Source of the DNA: a bacterium
Lineage (GTDB): Bacteria > Electryoneota > Electryoneia > Electryoneales > Electryoneaceae
Length of the DNA stretch: 41,605 nt
Reading direction: 5' to 3'
Assembly (NCBI GenBank): GCA_019912845.1
Contig: JAIOHU010000208.1
Location: forward strand, 1-41,605
The notes beneath the pieces are model-generated. The model saw only the letters and a list, made by a program, of their open reading frames with translations, searched no databases and had not been told where the DNA came from. Shown here piece by piece: positions 8,505 through 17,901 of the stretch (position 1 is the first letter of the stretch; every line of letters begins with the position of its first letter). A program made the translations under genes and the position numbers.

Positions 8505-9674
8505 TCACCGAATCTTCGCAGCGACCGACTGAACCGCTTCAAGTCCCTTCAAGGCAGCGTCAATATGCGCTTCTGTATTGAAAGCACCGATGGAAAAACG
8601 TACTGTCCCATGTAATTCAGTGGTGCCGATATGTTCATGTACCAGTGGCGCGCATTGTAATCCAGTACGAACTGCAATGGAATGATCAACATCTAGCATG
8701 ATCCCGCTATTCAACGCCTCCACACCATCTACATTCACCGAAATTGTTGACAGGTGATTTTCCAGACTATCCACACCATACAGGGTTACACCCTGAATCG
8801 ACCGTGCGCCATCCACCAGTTTTTGTGCGAGTTTCATCTCATGAGCACGTATATTCAGTATCCCTGTCTCATCAATCCAATCCTGACCCGCCCATAGGCC
8901 AGCTATTCCCATGAGATTAAGAGTGCCGGCTTCTAAACGGTATGGATACTCGTCGAGGTGATATGGATAGGCGGAACGTACCCCTGTGCCACCTGCCCTG
9001 GTGATATTGATGTCAATCCCGTCCCTTACAATAACAACACCAATACCTGTCGGCCCCATTAACGCTTTGTGTCCGGTGGTTGCCAGGATATCTATATGCA
9101 TTTTTTTCATGTCTATAGGGATGACACCAGCGGTCTGGGAAGCATCAATCGCGAAAAGTGCACCCTTTTCCTTAACAACCTTTCCAATCGCTTCCACATC
9201 TTGAATGGAGCCGATCACATTGGAGCCGTGGTTTACGATCACAAGTTTTGTGTTCGGTTGAAAAGCGCCAGCAACATCCTGCGGATCAACGAATCCACCC
9301 TCGTCAAATGGGAGGTAAGTAACCTCTACATTGTGATCCCTTTTGAGATGATTCAGTGGACGAATGACTGAATTGTGTTCGAGCATGGTTGTGATCACAT
9401 GGTCACCTGCTCCAACGATGCCATTAATGATCAGGTTCAATCCATCGGTAGCGTTGTAGGTGAATATGGTTCGTTCCGGCAAGTCGCCATTAAAAAACTT
9501 CATCAATCGTTCACGTGTTTTCTCAACCAGATCGCCCGCTGAAATCGCCATATCGAATCCACTCCGACCTGGATTCACTCCTGAATTGCGGTAAAACTCT
9601 GTCATAAAATCATAAACATGCGGTGGTTTCGGCCAAGCTGTAGCAGCATTATCGAGATAAATCAAGTTTTCCAT
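8505..9674 (-). CDS. PLP-dependent class V aminotransferase, cysteine desulfurase-like
   Basis: 389 residues from the ATG at 9674, chosen because GGGGG lies just upstream and the family's first strand follows at once ('YLDNAATAWPKP'). A longer in-frame start would add 43 residues with no family match. The PLP lysine is in 'ATTGHKALMGPTGIGVV', the cofactor-binding Asp in 'FAIDASQTAG', and the C-terminal signature is 'RTGLQCAPLVHEHIGT', where the Cys falls in the active-site loop used to take sulfur from cysteine. This pattern is that of the EF2568-type family of cysteine desulfurase-like proteins related to SufS/CsdA. No suf or isc partner is adjacent, so the sulfur acceptor is unknown. Divergent from the beta-helix gene. 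Confidence 0.87.
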   Translation of the reverse strand: MENLIYLDNAATAWPKPPHVYDFMTEFYRNSGVNPGRSGFDMAISAGDLVEKTRERLMKFFNGDLPERTIFTYNATDGLNLIINGIVGAGDHVITTMLEHNSVIRPLNHLKRDHNVEVTYLPFDEGGFVDPQDVAGAFQPNTKLVIVNHGSNVIGSIQDVEAIGKVVKEKGALFAIDASQTAGVIPIDMKKMHIDILATTGHKALMGPTGIGVVIVRDGIDINITRAGGTGVRSAYPYHLDEYPYRLEAGTLNLMGIAGLWAGQDWIDETGILNIRAHEMKLAQKLVDGARSIQGVTLYGVDSLENHLSTISVNVDGVEALNSGIMLDVDHSIAVRTGLQCAPLVHEHIGTTELHGTVRFSIGAFNTEAHIDAALKGLEAVQSVAAKIR

Positions 9675-9880
9675 GGCAAGCCCCCATTTTTTTGTGAAGG
9701 ATGGTACAAAGTCTACATGAATATAAAGACTCAAAGATAGAGAGACCAGAGGACTGATGGATTGTCTCTGAATTAAGAGGTTTATTGAACACTTTGGAAG
9801 CAAAGTAAGAACGTTCTTAAGTATATTGTTGCTTATCCAAATTAAACAGTTCGCCTTCTATCTTTACTGAAGAGTTTACC

Positions 9881-10828
9881 ATGAAAAGAACTTTATTTCC
9901 TTGCATCCTGATTCTCCTGTTGATGGTTTTTCCTGTCCTGGCAGAAACCATTGTGGTTGATCAGATAAATGGTCCAATTTATGCCATCCGTGAAGGTGTC
10001 AATGAAGCAAATCCCACTGATACCGTGCTCGTAATGCCCGGCACCTATTTTGAACGTGTAGACATAAGCCAGGAGATGGTGATTCTCGGTTATGATCGTT
10101 ACAGCACGCGTGTTTCCAACGGCGATATCTGCTTTCGTATTCTGGCAGGTGCTGGAAATGCAAGAATACAGAACTTCTCCATTACTGGTGGGGGAACTGG
10201 TGTTGATATGGACAACCGCAATGCAAATGTTTCAATAATCGGTTGCATCATCCACAACTGTAATTACGGGATTTTTTCCGATGAGGATGTTTTCATTGCG
10301 GAAAATAATGTTTTTCGCTATAACACTCAGGCAATTAGATTATTCAGTTGGTGGGCAAACGGACAAATTCGCAACAACATATTCCACGATAACGACAAAG
10401 GGATAACTTTCATCTATGATGATATGGCACCTGTCATTCTCAACAATATCTTCTATGATAACAATGATGCATTATACGAAAGTAATTGTGATGTTGTCGG
10501 AAACATCGCTTACAATATTTTCTACTTGAACAATCGAAATATCTATGGCGATGTTGCCATGGGTCCCGACAACCAATACCAGAACCCGTTTTTTGATGAT
10601 CTTGCAGAATTTAACTACTACCTGCTCGCTATTTCTACCGGCATTAATGCCGGAGAAATTGGAGAACTGCGCGAAGACCCTAATGGTACACGTAACGATA
10701 TCGGTGTTTTTGGTGGCCCCAATGCCTGGGGTGGAATTGGTCCGGGTGTAATTAGCATTACAATCGACCCACCATCTGTACCGCAAGGTGAAACCTTTAA
10801 TCTGGAAGCAACAGGTACAGTCCATTAG
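9881..10828 (+). CDS. Exported right-handed beta-helix protein, possibly truncated
   Basis: 315 residues, with a signal peptide over the first ~21. Residues ~25-260 form a parallel beta-helix of the NosD/pectate-lyase-like type: repeated short strands with 'N.I.NC.I..C..GI' turns ('IIGCIIHNCNYGIFSDEDVFIAENNVF' region). Such proteins often bind or cleave polysaccharide, but no catalytic residues are recognisable. The last ~25 residues begin what looks like an Ig-like or sorting segment ('ITIDPPSVPQGETFNLEATG') and then stop after 'TVH', so the C-terminal domain appears missing. About 90 bp further on lies a palindromic element at 10919-10995. No strong ribosome site is seen (GAAGAG upstream). 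Either a natural end or a decayed gene. Confidence 0.7.
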   Translation: MKRTLFPCILILLLMVFPVLAETIVVDQINGPIYAIREGVNEANPTDTVLVMPGTYFERVDISQEMVILGYDRYSTRVSNGDICFRILAGAGNARIQNFSITGGGTGVDMDNRNANVSIIGCIIHNCNYGIFSDEDVFIAENNVFRYNTQAIRLFSWWANGQIRNNIFHDNDKGITFIYDDMAPVILNNIFYDNNDALYESNCDVVGNIAYNIFYLNNRNIYGDVAMGPDNQYQNPFFDDLAEFNYYLLAISTGINAGEIGELREDPNGTRNDIGVFGGPNAWGGIGPGVISITIDPPSVPQGETFNLEATGTVH

Positions 10829-10918
10829 ACAGAATGAATTGCTTGATTTAGGAATTGCTAATGAGATGTGGTTCTTTGCTGTTTCATGTGGGTAAAAACG
10901 ACCAAGACTGATTTGGAT

Positions 10919-10995
10919 GTCATTGCGAACGCAGTGAAGCAATCTCTCTTTTAGGCAGAATGAGATTGCCGCGTCACTTCGTTCCTCGCAATGAC
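10919..10995. repeat. 77-bp imperfect palindrome of the 'TCATTGCGA' family
   Basis: The left arm begins GTCATTGCGAACGCAGTG and ends GAAGCAATCTC; the right arm runs GAGATTGCC to CGCAATGAC and is its imperfect reverse complement, so the whole can fold into a long hairpin. This is a widely distributed type of small non-coding repeat in bacteria. Single arms of the same family occur at 17902-17923 and, inverted and degraded, at 25126-25152. It sits between the possibly truncated beta-helix gene and the next gene. Confidence 0.75.
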
Positions 10996-11094
10996 AATGG
11001 GAAAGTATCTGATTTGATATCTACCCAAATAGAATAGCAAAGAGCCAGCTATGTCACAATCAGTTGAAATTGCTTAGAGGATAACACCAGCCAG

Positions 11095-13614
11095 ATGATG
11101 AAGCTGTTTTCAAATAATTCTGAATATCTCGCCAGATTTTTTGTGTTGTTGATCGTGTCTGTTCTGATCAACTCCGCAGCTTTGCCAGTGTACGCCATCG
11201 ACAGAATTATAACCGGAGCTGAATATTTCATCGATGTTGATCCGGGCATTGGGAATGGTGTCGCTATTGAGGGTGAGTATGGCGATTCCACCGCTTCTAT
11301 CGAAATCCAGAACATCGAAACAGCCGACTTAACCCCTGGGATGCATACAATTTATGTGCGATTTGCTCAACAGGATACAGTTACCGAAGTATTCAACTGG
11401 GGAGAAACTACTGGCTACCTGTTTCATGTAGCACTTCCGTCTGATGGACAGGAAATCTCAGCGGCAGAATATTTTATCGACTCAGACCCTGGCGAAGGCA
11501 ATGGAATCCCATTAGAAGGAGCGTTCAACAACTCCACCGTTGAGGCGATTCTGGAAAATATTGAGACTTCAGCGCTTGAAACTGGTACACATACTGTTTA
11601 CGTACGATTTCAACGATTTGACAATATCGCGAATGAGACAAGCTGGGGATCTCCACAGGGAATACTCCTTAATGTGAGTAGCCCCGAGAATCGCTTTGTT
11701 GTTGGTGCAGCGGAATATTTTATCGATGACGATCCCGGTGAAGGAAATGGTGTTGCTCTAGAGGGAGAATTTAATCAGCAGGAAGTAGAAGTACTCGTTG
11801 GAAATATCGACAGTGAGGAATTGGCAACCGGAACACATACAGTTTACACCAGATTTCAACTTCTGGATACTGAAGAAAACAGAACACAATGGGGTGAACC
11901 TGTCGGTAAATTGTTGAATATTGCGAGCCCATTGGATCATGCCAACATTGTCGCTGCTGAGATGTTTATCGATGATGATCCAGGAGTAGGAAATGCAATC
12001 CCGCTTACCGGAGATTTTGGAGATTCGCTGGAAACAGCCTTGCTTGAAGATATTCCAACTGATGAACTGAGTACAGGGACACATTCAGTTTATGTTCGAT
12101 TTCAGAAAGAGGATCATACTGGCGAACTGAGTTGGGGAGAAAGTAGAAGCAGATTGTTGAATATCGCAAAGCCAAATCGTGATGTAAATCTGATCGCAGC
12201 CGAATATTATATCGATAACGATCCGGGGTTTGGCAATGGTATCCCGCTTCAGGCTATTGACGGTGAAATCAATGACAGCAGCGAAACTTTCCAGTCAATG
12301 GAAATTCCTACTGCAGATTTACCACTCGGACGCCACCTGGTCATTATGCGAATTCAGGATTCAGATGATCTGTGGAGTGAACAACGAGTAGCAATTATCA
12401 ATGTTGAACATATTCCACAGCGAATTCCGCTGACTCCCGATTATTTCGAGTTGATTTCGATGTATATGACTCCTTTCAATCCCGATGCAAGGCAGGTTTT
12501 TGGTCAACTTGAATCACTGAGAATAGTTTATGAGAATAATGGTCACCTCTTTATACCTCCCAACCTGAATACCATCGGTGATATTTCGATTGATCAAGGC
12601 TACTACTTGTATTCAACTGAGGCGGAAACTCTGATCGTCCGAGGTCTGCCCGCAGATTCTACGGTAGAATACAATCTGAGTGGCGGTTCCTGGAAATGGT
12701 TGAGTTACCCGAAATCGCTACCAATGAATGTAGAGGTCGCGCTTGACGCCATTGAGGAGGAGCTTCAGATTATTATCGCTGATGATGGACGTTTCTGGGT
12801 GCCACCTGTGGGGCTCAACACCATGGGTGATATGCTTCCAGGGGAAGGCTATAAAGTGTTCTTCGAGGATGATGTGGTTTTCCAGTATCCGTTTGAAGAA
12901 CAGATAGTTTTTGGTGTAGGAAATCAAAATTACAAAGCATTGGACTCCAAAGAAAATCCCGACCAATATAGCACAACAGGTCAGTTGGAGCTGCCCCGGA
13001 CTGTGGATGCACCTCTACCAACCGGCTTGCCATTTCTTGTATTATTTACAATGAGTCAAGAGGTAAAAGCCCTAAATCCCGCCATTATCGAACTATATGA
13101 TGGACGTATCCTGGTAGGTAAATCCGTAATTATTGATGATTTGGAAAATTCACCTGTCATTGCCTGGGAGGCTGATTGGGAGAGGGGACTTTCTGGATTT
13201 ACCAGGGGCAACTCTATTTCCCTGCGTCTGTTAGATGCTTCTGGCGATGAGATCGATAATGTGATTTTCTCAGATGCTGCTTATGACCATGCACCCTGGG
13301 CTCAGATAGCTATCGATGTTGCGAGCGTGACAATTCCATATACTTTCAATGTGGGAAAGGCATACCCGAACCCATTCAACCCCTCATTTACTCTCCCCTT
13401 TTCCCTGCCAGAAAGTGGAAATGTAATTCTGGTTATATACAACACGCTTGGGCAGGTTGTGTATGAGACAACACTTTACTCGAAGGCAGGGCATAATCAC
13501 TTTACTTATAATATGCACAACTCCGGTCAATCCAATTTTAGTTCAGGGGTTTATATAGTGAAGATGCATTACAAGAACGAACAGAGCCTGCAAAAGGTTA
13601 TTCTCCTCCAATAA
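11095..13614 (+). CDS. Large exported protein with five 'DPGxGNG' repeats and a sorting tail
   Basis: 839 residues. A signal peptide covers about residues 1-35. Residues ~38-440 are five tandem repeats of about 82 residues, each opening with A-E-Y/M-F-I-D-x-D-P-G-x-G-N and containing 'TGTHTVYVRFQ' and a 'WGE..G.LLN' end; the Asp/Asn/Gly-rich opening could bind calcium (inference). Two copies of a 'GYYLYS / EGYKVFF' module follow (~450-620), then a domain starting 'PTGLPFLVLF'. The last ~90 residues are a full sorting tail with 'AYPNPFNPSF', 'GVYIVKM' and a final 'QKVILLQ'. This predicts a cell-surface or secreted protein. The middle and C-terminal modules are shared with the protein at 26256-28112, so the two are paralogues in that part. 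No enzyme motif is visible. Confidence 0.85.
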   Translation: MMKLFSNNSEYLARFFVLLIVSVLINSAALPVYAIDRIITGAEYFIDVDPGIGNGVAIEGEYGDSTASIEIQNIETADLTPGMHTIYVRFAQQDTVTEVFNWGETTGYLFHVALPSDGQEISAAEYFIDSDPGEGNGIPLEGAFNNSTVEAILENIETSALETGTHTVYVRFQRFDNIANETSWGSPQGILLNVSSPENRFVVGAAEYFIDDDPGEGNGVALEGEFNQQEVEVLVGNIDSEELATGTHTVYTRFQLLDTEENRTQWGEPVGKLLNIASPLDHANIVAAEMFIDDDPGVGNAIPLTGDFGDSLETALLEDIPTDELSTGTHSVYVRFQKEDHTGELSWGESRSRLLNIAKPNRDVNLIAAEYYIDNDPGFGNGIPLQAIDGEINDSSETFQSMEIPTADLPLGRHLVIMRIQDSDDLWSEQRVAIINVEHIPQRIPLTPDYFELISMYMTPFNPDARQVFGQLESLRIVYENNGHLFIPPNLNTIGDISIDQGYYLYSTEAETLIVRGLPADSTVEYNLSGGSWKWLSYPKSLPMNVEVALDAIEEELQIIIADDGRFWVPPVGLNTMGDMLPGEGYKVFFEDDVVFQYPFEEQIVFGVGNQNYKALDSKENPDQYSTTGQLELPRTVDAPLPTGLPFLVLFTMSQEVKALNPAIIELYDGRILVGKSVIIDDLENSPVIAWEADWERGLSGFTRGNSISLRLLDASGDEIDNVIFSDAAYDHAPWAQIAIDVASVTIPYTFNVGKAYPNPFNPSFTLPFSLPESGNVILVIYNTLGQVVYETTLYSKAGHNHFTYNMHNSGQSNFSSGVYIVKMHYKNEQSLQKVILLQ

Positions 13615-13790
13615 TAGTCGTCCTCTTGAAACGAATCTCCCGATTATCAAGTAGTTTATAAGGTTCAGGAAGGAATTTTGCGAAACTGAATTATTATAAT
13701 GTTTGGAGGGGATCGGGTGTTCGTTGTACCTTACCGCTCCTGAAAAATGAACATGCCTGCATGGATGGGCTACTGTATGGAAAGGCAAAT

Positions 13791-14801
13791 ATGTCTGCAA
13801 ATAATGCAAAGATGGATGATCTGGCAGTAGTGGAAAAAATCGCCAACGCTAGAACTACCTTAAAACGTGAGATCGGAAAAATAATCATCGGTCAGGAAGA
13901 TGTGATCGAACACCTGTTGATCAGTCTTTTCTCACGTGGGCATGTGCTGTTGGTCGGTGTTCCAGGGCTGGCAAAAACTCTTCTAATTCGTACACTTTCG
14001 GATGCTCTGGATCTATCCTTTAACCGTATTCAATTTACTCCCGATCTGATGCCGTCTGATATCACCGGCACTGAGATAATCGAAGAGAATCGCTCAACAG
14101 GAAAAAAGGAATTTCGATTCATCCGTGGCCCTCTGTTTTCACAAGTTGTTCTGGCGGATGAGGTAAATCGTACTCCTCCGAAAACCCAGGCAGCACTTTT
14201 ACAGGCAATGCAGGAGCATGAGGTTAGTGCTGCTGGTGAGACTATCAGTCTCGAAGAGCCCTTCTTCGTACTCGCTACTCAAAATCCCATTGAACAGGAA
14301 GGTACCTATCCACTTCCAGAAGCACAATTGGATCGTTTCATGTTCAACATCCTGGTGGAATACCCCACTCTTGAGCAGGAAATAGAGATCGTTGAGAATA
14401 CAACCTCCGGTTCCCCTGAAACTCTTCAAAAATTCATGAGTGGAGCGGAAATCATTGAGCTGCAGAACCTGGTGAGACGAGTTCCGGTGGCAAGAAATGT
14501 AGTTGAATATGCCGTCAAACTCGTACGTCAAACTCGTGCTGACCAGACAGACGCGCCGAAGTTCATAAAAGACTGGGTTCGTTGGGGTGCAGGTCCTCGT
14601 GCTGGCCAATACTTGATCCTCGGCGCAAAAGCAAAAGCAGTTATGGATGGACGTCCCACACCGGAAGTTGAGGATGTACGCGCGATTACTCTTCCAGTGC
14701 TTAGGCACAGGTTGGTGAGAACCTTCCGTGCCGAGGCGGATGGTGTTGATACCGATGCAATCATTAAAGAATTGCTGAAACAATCGCCCACAGCTAAATA
14801 A
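13791..14801 (+). CDS. MoxR-family AAA+ ATPase
   Basis: 336 residues from the ATG at 13791, which has ATGGAAAGG five bases upstream; an in-frame ATG at 13761 would add ten residues. Walker A is 'GVPGLAKT' at about residues 56-63. Walker B with the MoxR signature is 'LADEVNRTPPKTQAALLQAMQE' (about 121-142), followed by sensor 1 'LATQNPIEQEGTYPLPEAQLDRF'. The lid domain is intact to the end. MoxR ATPases act as chaperones, usually together with a VWA-domain and a DUF58 protein to activate enzyme complexes; here neither partner follows, and the next gene is transketolase. The client is therefore unknown. Cytoplasmic. Confidence 0.93.
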   Translation: MSANNAKMDDLAVVEKIANARTTLKREIGKIIIGQEDVIEHLLISLFSRGHVLLVGVPGLAKTLLIRTLSDALDLSFNRIQFTPDLMPSDITGTEIIEENRSTGKKEFRFIRGPLFSQVVLADEVNRTPPKTQAALLQAMQEHEVSAAGETISLEEPFFVLATQNPIEQEGTYPLPEAQLDRFMFNILVEYPTLEQEIEIVENTTSGSPETLQKFMSGAEIIELQNLVRRVPVARNVVEYAVKLVRQTRADQTDAPKFIKDWVRWGAGPRAGQYLILGAKAKAVMDGRPTPEVEDVRAITLPVLRHRLVRTFRAEADGVDTDAIIKELLKQSPTAK

Positions 14802-14854
14802 TTCAAACTACCTGGTAGGACCCGATTTACAATGTCAATGTAAGGGGGAGCCTG

Positions 14855-15733
14855 ATGCCTCGTTTAGGTTGGAACGCGAATCAACTGCAGGAAAAAGCAC
14901 TGGACGTCAGAAGGGATATCATCACCCTGCTGGCGAATGCAGGCAGTGGTCACTCTGGCGGATCTTTATCTTGTACAGATTTTGCCACCGCACTCTTCTT
15001 TAACCGTTTGCGGGTTGAACCACGGGAACCGATGTGGGAAAAGCGCGATTTCTGGAATTTTTCCATCGGTCATGTAACACCGGTGATCTATTCTGTGATG
15101 GCAGAACGTGGTTATTTTCCGCTTAAAGATTTGCTAGGATTCCGACAATTTAATGGACACCTCCAGGGACACCCATCCGCACATGATACTCCCGGAATCG
15201 AGGTTTCAGCTGGTTCTATTGGTCAGGGACTCTCGATAGCTATCGGAGTCGCTCTGGCGTCGAAGTTGGATAAAAATCCCAGACACTGCTGGTGTATCAT
15301 GGGAGACGGTGAGCAGCAGGAAGGCTCAATCTGGGAAGCTGCAATGAGTGCGGGGCATTACAAACTTGATAATCTGACTGCTATCATAGATGTAAACCGC
15401 AAGCAGATTGACGGCGACACTGTTGATGTAATGAATGTTGAGCCGTTGGCGGATAAATACAGGGCATTCAACTGGCATGTGATCGATGTTGACGGTCATG
15501 ATATACAAGCCATTCTCGCAGCATTCGATGAGGCTGAAAACACCCCCGGCAAACCCTCAGTTATCCTGGCGCGGACAGTCATGGGAAAAGGTGTATCTTT
15601 CATGGAAGACAAAGCTGCCTGGCATGGAAATCCTCCCTCGCATGACGAAGCAAAAATTGCTTTAGAGGAACTGGGTACAGACTATGATACCTGGTATAAA
15701 CGCCTTGCTGAAAGCGAAGGGAGCCGACCATGA
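14855..15733 (+). CDS. Transketolase, N-terminal (TPP-binding) subunit
   Basis: 292 residues. An AAGGGGGAG ribosome site lies six bases before the ATG. The domain carries the thiamine diphosphate and metal-binding hallmarks: 'GSGHSGGSLS' near residue 30, 'SAGSIGQGLSIAIG' near 115, and 'MGDGEQQEGSIWEA' near 150, ending the TPP motif at 'DVNRKQIDG'. Split transketolases are two chains, this one matching the N-terminal half of the fused enzyme and the next gene the C-terminal half. Together they transfer two-carbon units in the pentose phosphate pathway; a few split pairs act on other ketoses. Its stop overlaps the ATG of the second subunit by 4 nt. Confidence 0.95.
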   Translation: MPRLGWNANQLQEKALDVRRDIITLLANAGSGHSGGSLSCTDFATALFFNRLRVEPREPMWEKRDFWNFSIGHVTPVIYSVMAERGYFPLKDLLGFRQFNGHLQGHPSAHDTPGIEVSAGSIGQGLSIAIGVALASKLDKNPRHCWCIMGDGEQQEGSIWEAAMSAGHYKLDNLTAIIDVNRKQIDGDTVDVMNVEPLADKYRAFNWHVIDVDGHDIQAILAAFDEAENTPGKPSVILARTVMGKGVSFMEDKAAWHGNPPSHDEAKIALEELGTDYDTWYKRLAESEGSRP

Positions 15734-16677
15734 CACCTGAATTTGAGTGGAAAACCACACGTGAGGGTTGGGGGCATGGTCTAGTTGATGTCGGTATGAC
15801 TTTTGAAGATGTTGTTGTGCTGGTGGGCGATCTGACAGGATCAACGAATGTAAATTTTTTCAAGGAAAAGTTTCCTGACCGATTTTTTCAAATGGGAATC
15901 GCAGAACAGAATATGGCGAATGTTGCTGCGGGAATGAGTCTGGTTGGAAAAGTGCCCTACTATGCTACTTACAGTGCCTTTGGTGTCGGTCGTGTGGTCG
16001 ATCAACTTCGTGTAACCTCCGGTTATACACCCTGTAATATTAAAATTGGTGGTGCCCATTCAGGGATCAGTGTTGGTCCAGATGGCGCTACCCACCAGAT
16101 GATGGAAGATATCGCCATTCTTCGTGCCCTCCCGAACTTCACGGTCATTGCACCCGCCGATTACGACCAAACCAGACTGGCAACGATTGCAGTTCATGAG
16201 ATAAATGGTCCCTGTTACATACGATTTGGAAGAGAGAAGGTACCAGTTGTCACAAATCCTGCGGATTCCTTCGAGATAGGTAAAGCTCAAGTGATGGCAG
16301 AGGGTGATGATGCAACCTGTATCGCTTATGGACAGATGGTGAGTGAAGCATTGATTGCTCATGATCTCCTGCTTGAGGAGGGGATTACGCTTCGCGTTTT
16401 AAATATGCATACATTAAAACCTCTGGATGAAGATGCCATTATTATGGCAGCCGAGGAGACTGGTGCGATAGTTACAGCGGAGGAACACCAGATATACGGC
16501 GGACTTGGGTCGGCTGTCTCACAGGTTGTATGCCAGCATTACCCTGTCCCCATGGAATATGTGGCGGTGATGGACAGGTATGGGAGGAGTGGCAAACCTG
16601 AAGAGTTGTTGGACGCTTTCGGTTTGCGCCATAACAACATCATTCGTAAAGTAAAAAAACTCTTGGACCGAGTGTAA
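15730..16677 (+). CDS. Transketolase, C-terminal subunit
   Basis: 315 residues. It holds the pyrimidine-binding domain with the catalytic Glu in 'QMGIAEQNMANVAAGMS' (about residue 57) and the C-terminal transketolase domain ('ARFG-like' segment 'CYIRFGREKVPVV', then 'LNMHTLKPLDEDAI' and 'EEHQIYGGLGSAV'). The ATG overlaps the stop of the first subunit (ATGA), as expected for a stoichiometric pair. The active site forms between the two chains. The gap to the next gene's start is 74 nt. Confidence 0.95.
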   Translation: MTPEFEWKTTREGWGHGLVDVGMTFEDVVVLVGDLTGSTNVNFFKEKFPDRFFQMGIAEQNMANVAAGMSLVGKVPYYATYSAFGVGRVVDQLRVTSGYTPCNIKIGGAHSGISVGPDGATHQMMEDIAILRALPNFTVIAPADYDQTRLATIAVHEINGPCYIRFGREKVPVVTNPADSFEIGKAQVMAEGDDATCIAYGQMVSEALIAHDLLLEEGITLRVLNMHTLKPLDEDAIIMAAEETGAIVTAEEHQIYGGLGSAVSQVVCQHYPVPMEYVAVMDRYGRSGKPEELLDAFGLRHNNIIRKVKKLLDRV

Positions 16678-16751
16678 AATCGGTTCGATAAATTTTGTCA
16701 ATGGCATTAACTAAAATGTACCCAGTGCCATGTGAAGCGAGGAGGAGACCA

Positions 16752-17840
16752 ATGGAAGGTGCAAAAACAGCGTTGTATGACCGTCATGTTGCAGTGGGTG
16801 CCAAAATGGTGCCGTTTGCAGGATTTATCATGCCCATTCAATATAAAAGCATTACAGCAGAACATAAACGCGTGAGAGATACTGTCGGGATTTTTGATGT
16901 TTCACACATGGGCGAATTTTTTGTAAGTGGCGATGGAGCAGCTGATTTCGTAAACAAAATGACGGTAAACAATGTCGGCAAACTTAGCATCAATCAAGCC
17001 CAGTACTCAGCTATGTTACTGCCAGATGGTGGTATTATTGACGATCTGATCGTCTATCGTTTTCAAGATAAATTCATGCTGGTGGTGAATGCATCCAATC
17101 GCGAAAAAGATTTTAACTGGCTGAAAGAACACACACCCCAGAATGTGAAACTGGAAGATCACAGCGATGATTATACTCTACTCGCTATTCAGGGACGAAA
17201 TGGCCCTGAATTAATCAAAAAACTTTCAAATATCGACACCGATGAAATCAAGTTCTACTGGTTCCGTGAGGGAGAGGTAGATGGTTCCCCCTGTATCATC
17301 AGTCGTACCGGCTACACTGGCGAGGAAGGATTTGAAATCTATGCACGTAACGAATACGCCTACGATCTCTGGGATGCAATTATGGATGCCGGGAAAAAAT
17401 ACAAAATTGAACCGGTTGGGTTGGGTGCACGTGATACACTCAGGCTTGAAATGAAGTTTGCGCTATATGGCAATGACATTGATAGCACTACGAATCCCAT
17501 CGAAGCTGGACTGGGTTGGATCACCAAGGTCAATAAAGGTGAATTTATTGGCAGGCAGGCTGTTCTCGATGTAAAAGCAAAGGGTATCACTCGAAAACTT
17601 ATCGGCTTTGAAGTTGAAGGGAAAGCGATACCACGTCATAGTTATACCTGCCATCAGGGCGATGAACAGATCGGTACTGTCACAAGCGGTTGCTGGTCAC
17701 CCAACCTGGACAAAGGGATTGGTATGGCATATTTGGAAAAGGAATATACTCCGGTTGGTACACATTTTGAGTTGGAGATTCGCGGCAAAAGACTTCCGGC
17801 TGAGGTTGTAGAGACACCATTTTACAAAAGACCTTATTGA
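16752..17840 (+). CDS. gcvT: Aminomethyltransferase, glycine cleavage T protein
   Basis: 362 residues from the ATG at 16752, which has GAGGAGG just upstream; an in-frame ATG at 16695 would add 19 residues with no match to the family. The family start 'TALYDRHVAVGAKMVPFAGF' and the folate-binding core 'VGIFDVSHMGEF' are present, as are 'GARDTLRLEMKFALYGND' near residue 235 and the C-terminal 'TVTSGCWSPNLDKGIGMAY'. It takes the aminomethyl group from lipoylated H protein and gives methylenetetrahydrofolate and ammonia. gcvH and gcvP are not in the window, so they must lie elsewhere. It probably belongs to the same transcript as the transketolase pair. Confidence 0.95.
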   Translation: MEGAKTALYDRHVAVGAKMVPFAGFIMPIQYKSITAEHKRVRDTVGIFDVSHMGEFFVSGDGAADFVNKMTVNNVGKLSINQAQYSAMLLPDGGIIDDLIVYRFQDKFMLVVNASNREKDFNWLKEHTPQNVKLEDHSDDYTLLAIQGRNGPELIKKLSNIDTDEIKFYWFREGEVDGSPCIISRTGYTGEEGFEIYARNEYAYDLWDAIMDAGKKYKIEPVGLGARDTLRLEMKFALYGNDIDSTTNPIEAGLGWITKVNKGEFIGRQAVLDVKAKGITRKLIGFEVEGKAIPRHSYTCHQGDEQIGTVTSGCWSPNLDKGIGMAYLEKEYTPVGTHFELEIRGKRLPAEVVETPFYKRPY

Positions 17841-17854
17841 TTGAGAATTTTCAA

Positions 17855-17883
17855 GTTATACGCTGTTTTATTGGGGGTATAAC
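17855..17883 (+). terminator. Weak hairpin after gcvT
   Basis: GTTATAC at 17855-17861 pairs exactly with GTATAAC at 17877-17883 across a 15-nt loop. Only a short T-rich stretch (CAGTTTGTT) follows, so if it ends transcription it does so weakly. Confidence 0.3.
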
Positions 17884-17901
17884 AGTTTGTTATGAATATC
17901 A

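Noticed and set aside
8403-8615. A 70-codon forward frame near the aminotransferase end
   Set aside because: It consists of repeat sequence and antisense of the aminotransferase.
10472-10942. A 156-codon reverse frame overlapping the beta-helix gene
   Set aside because: It lies mostly antisense to a supported gene and runs into the palindromic element; no domain seen.
14199-14783. A 194-codon frame antisense to the MoxR gene
   Set aside because: It mirrors a clear MoxR ATPase on the other strand and has no recognisable domain.
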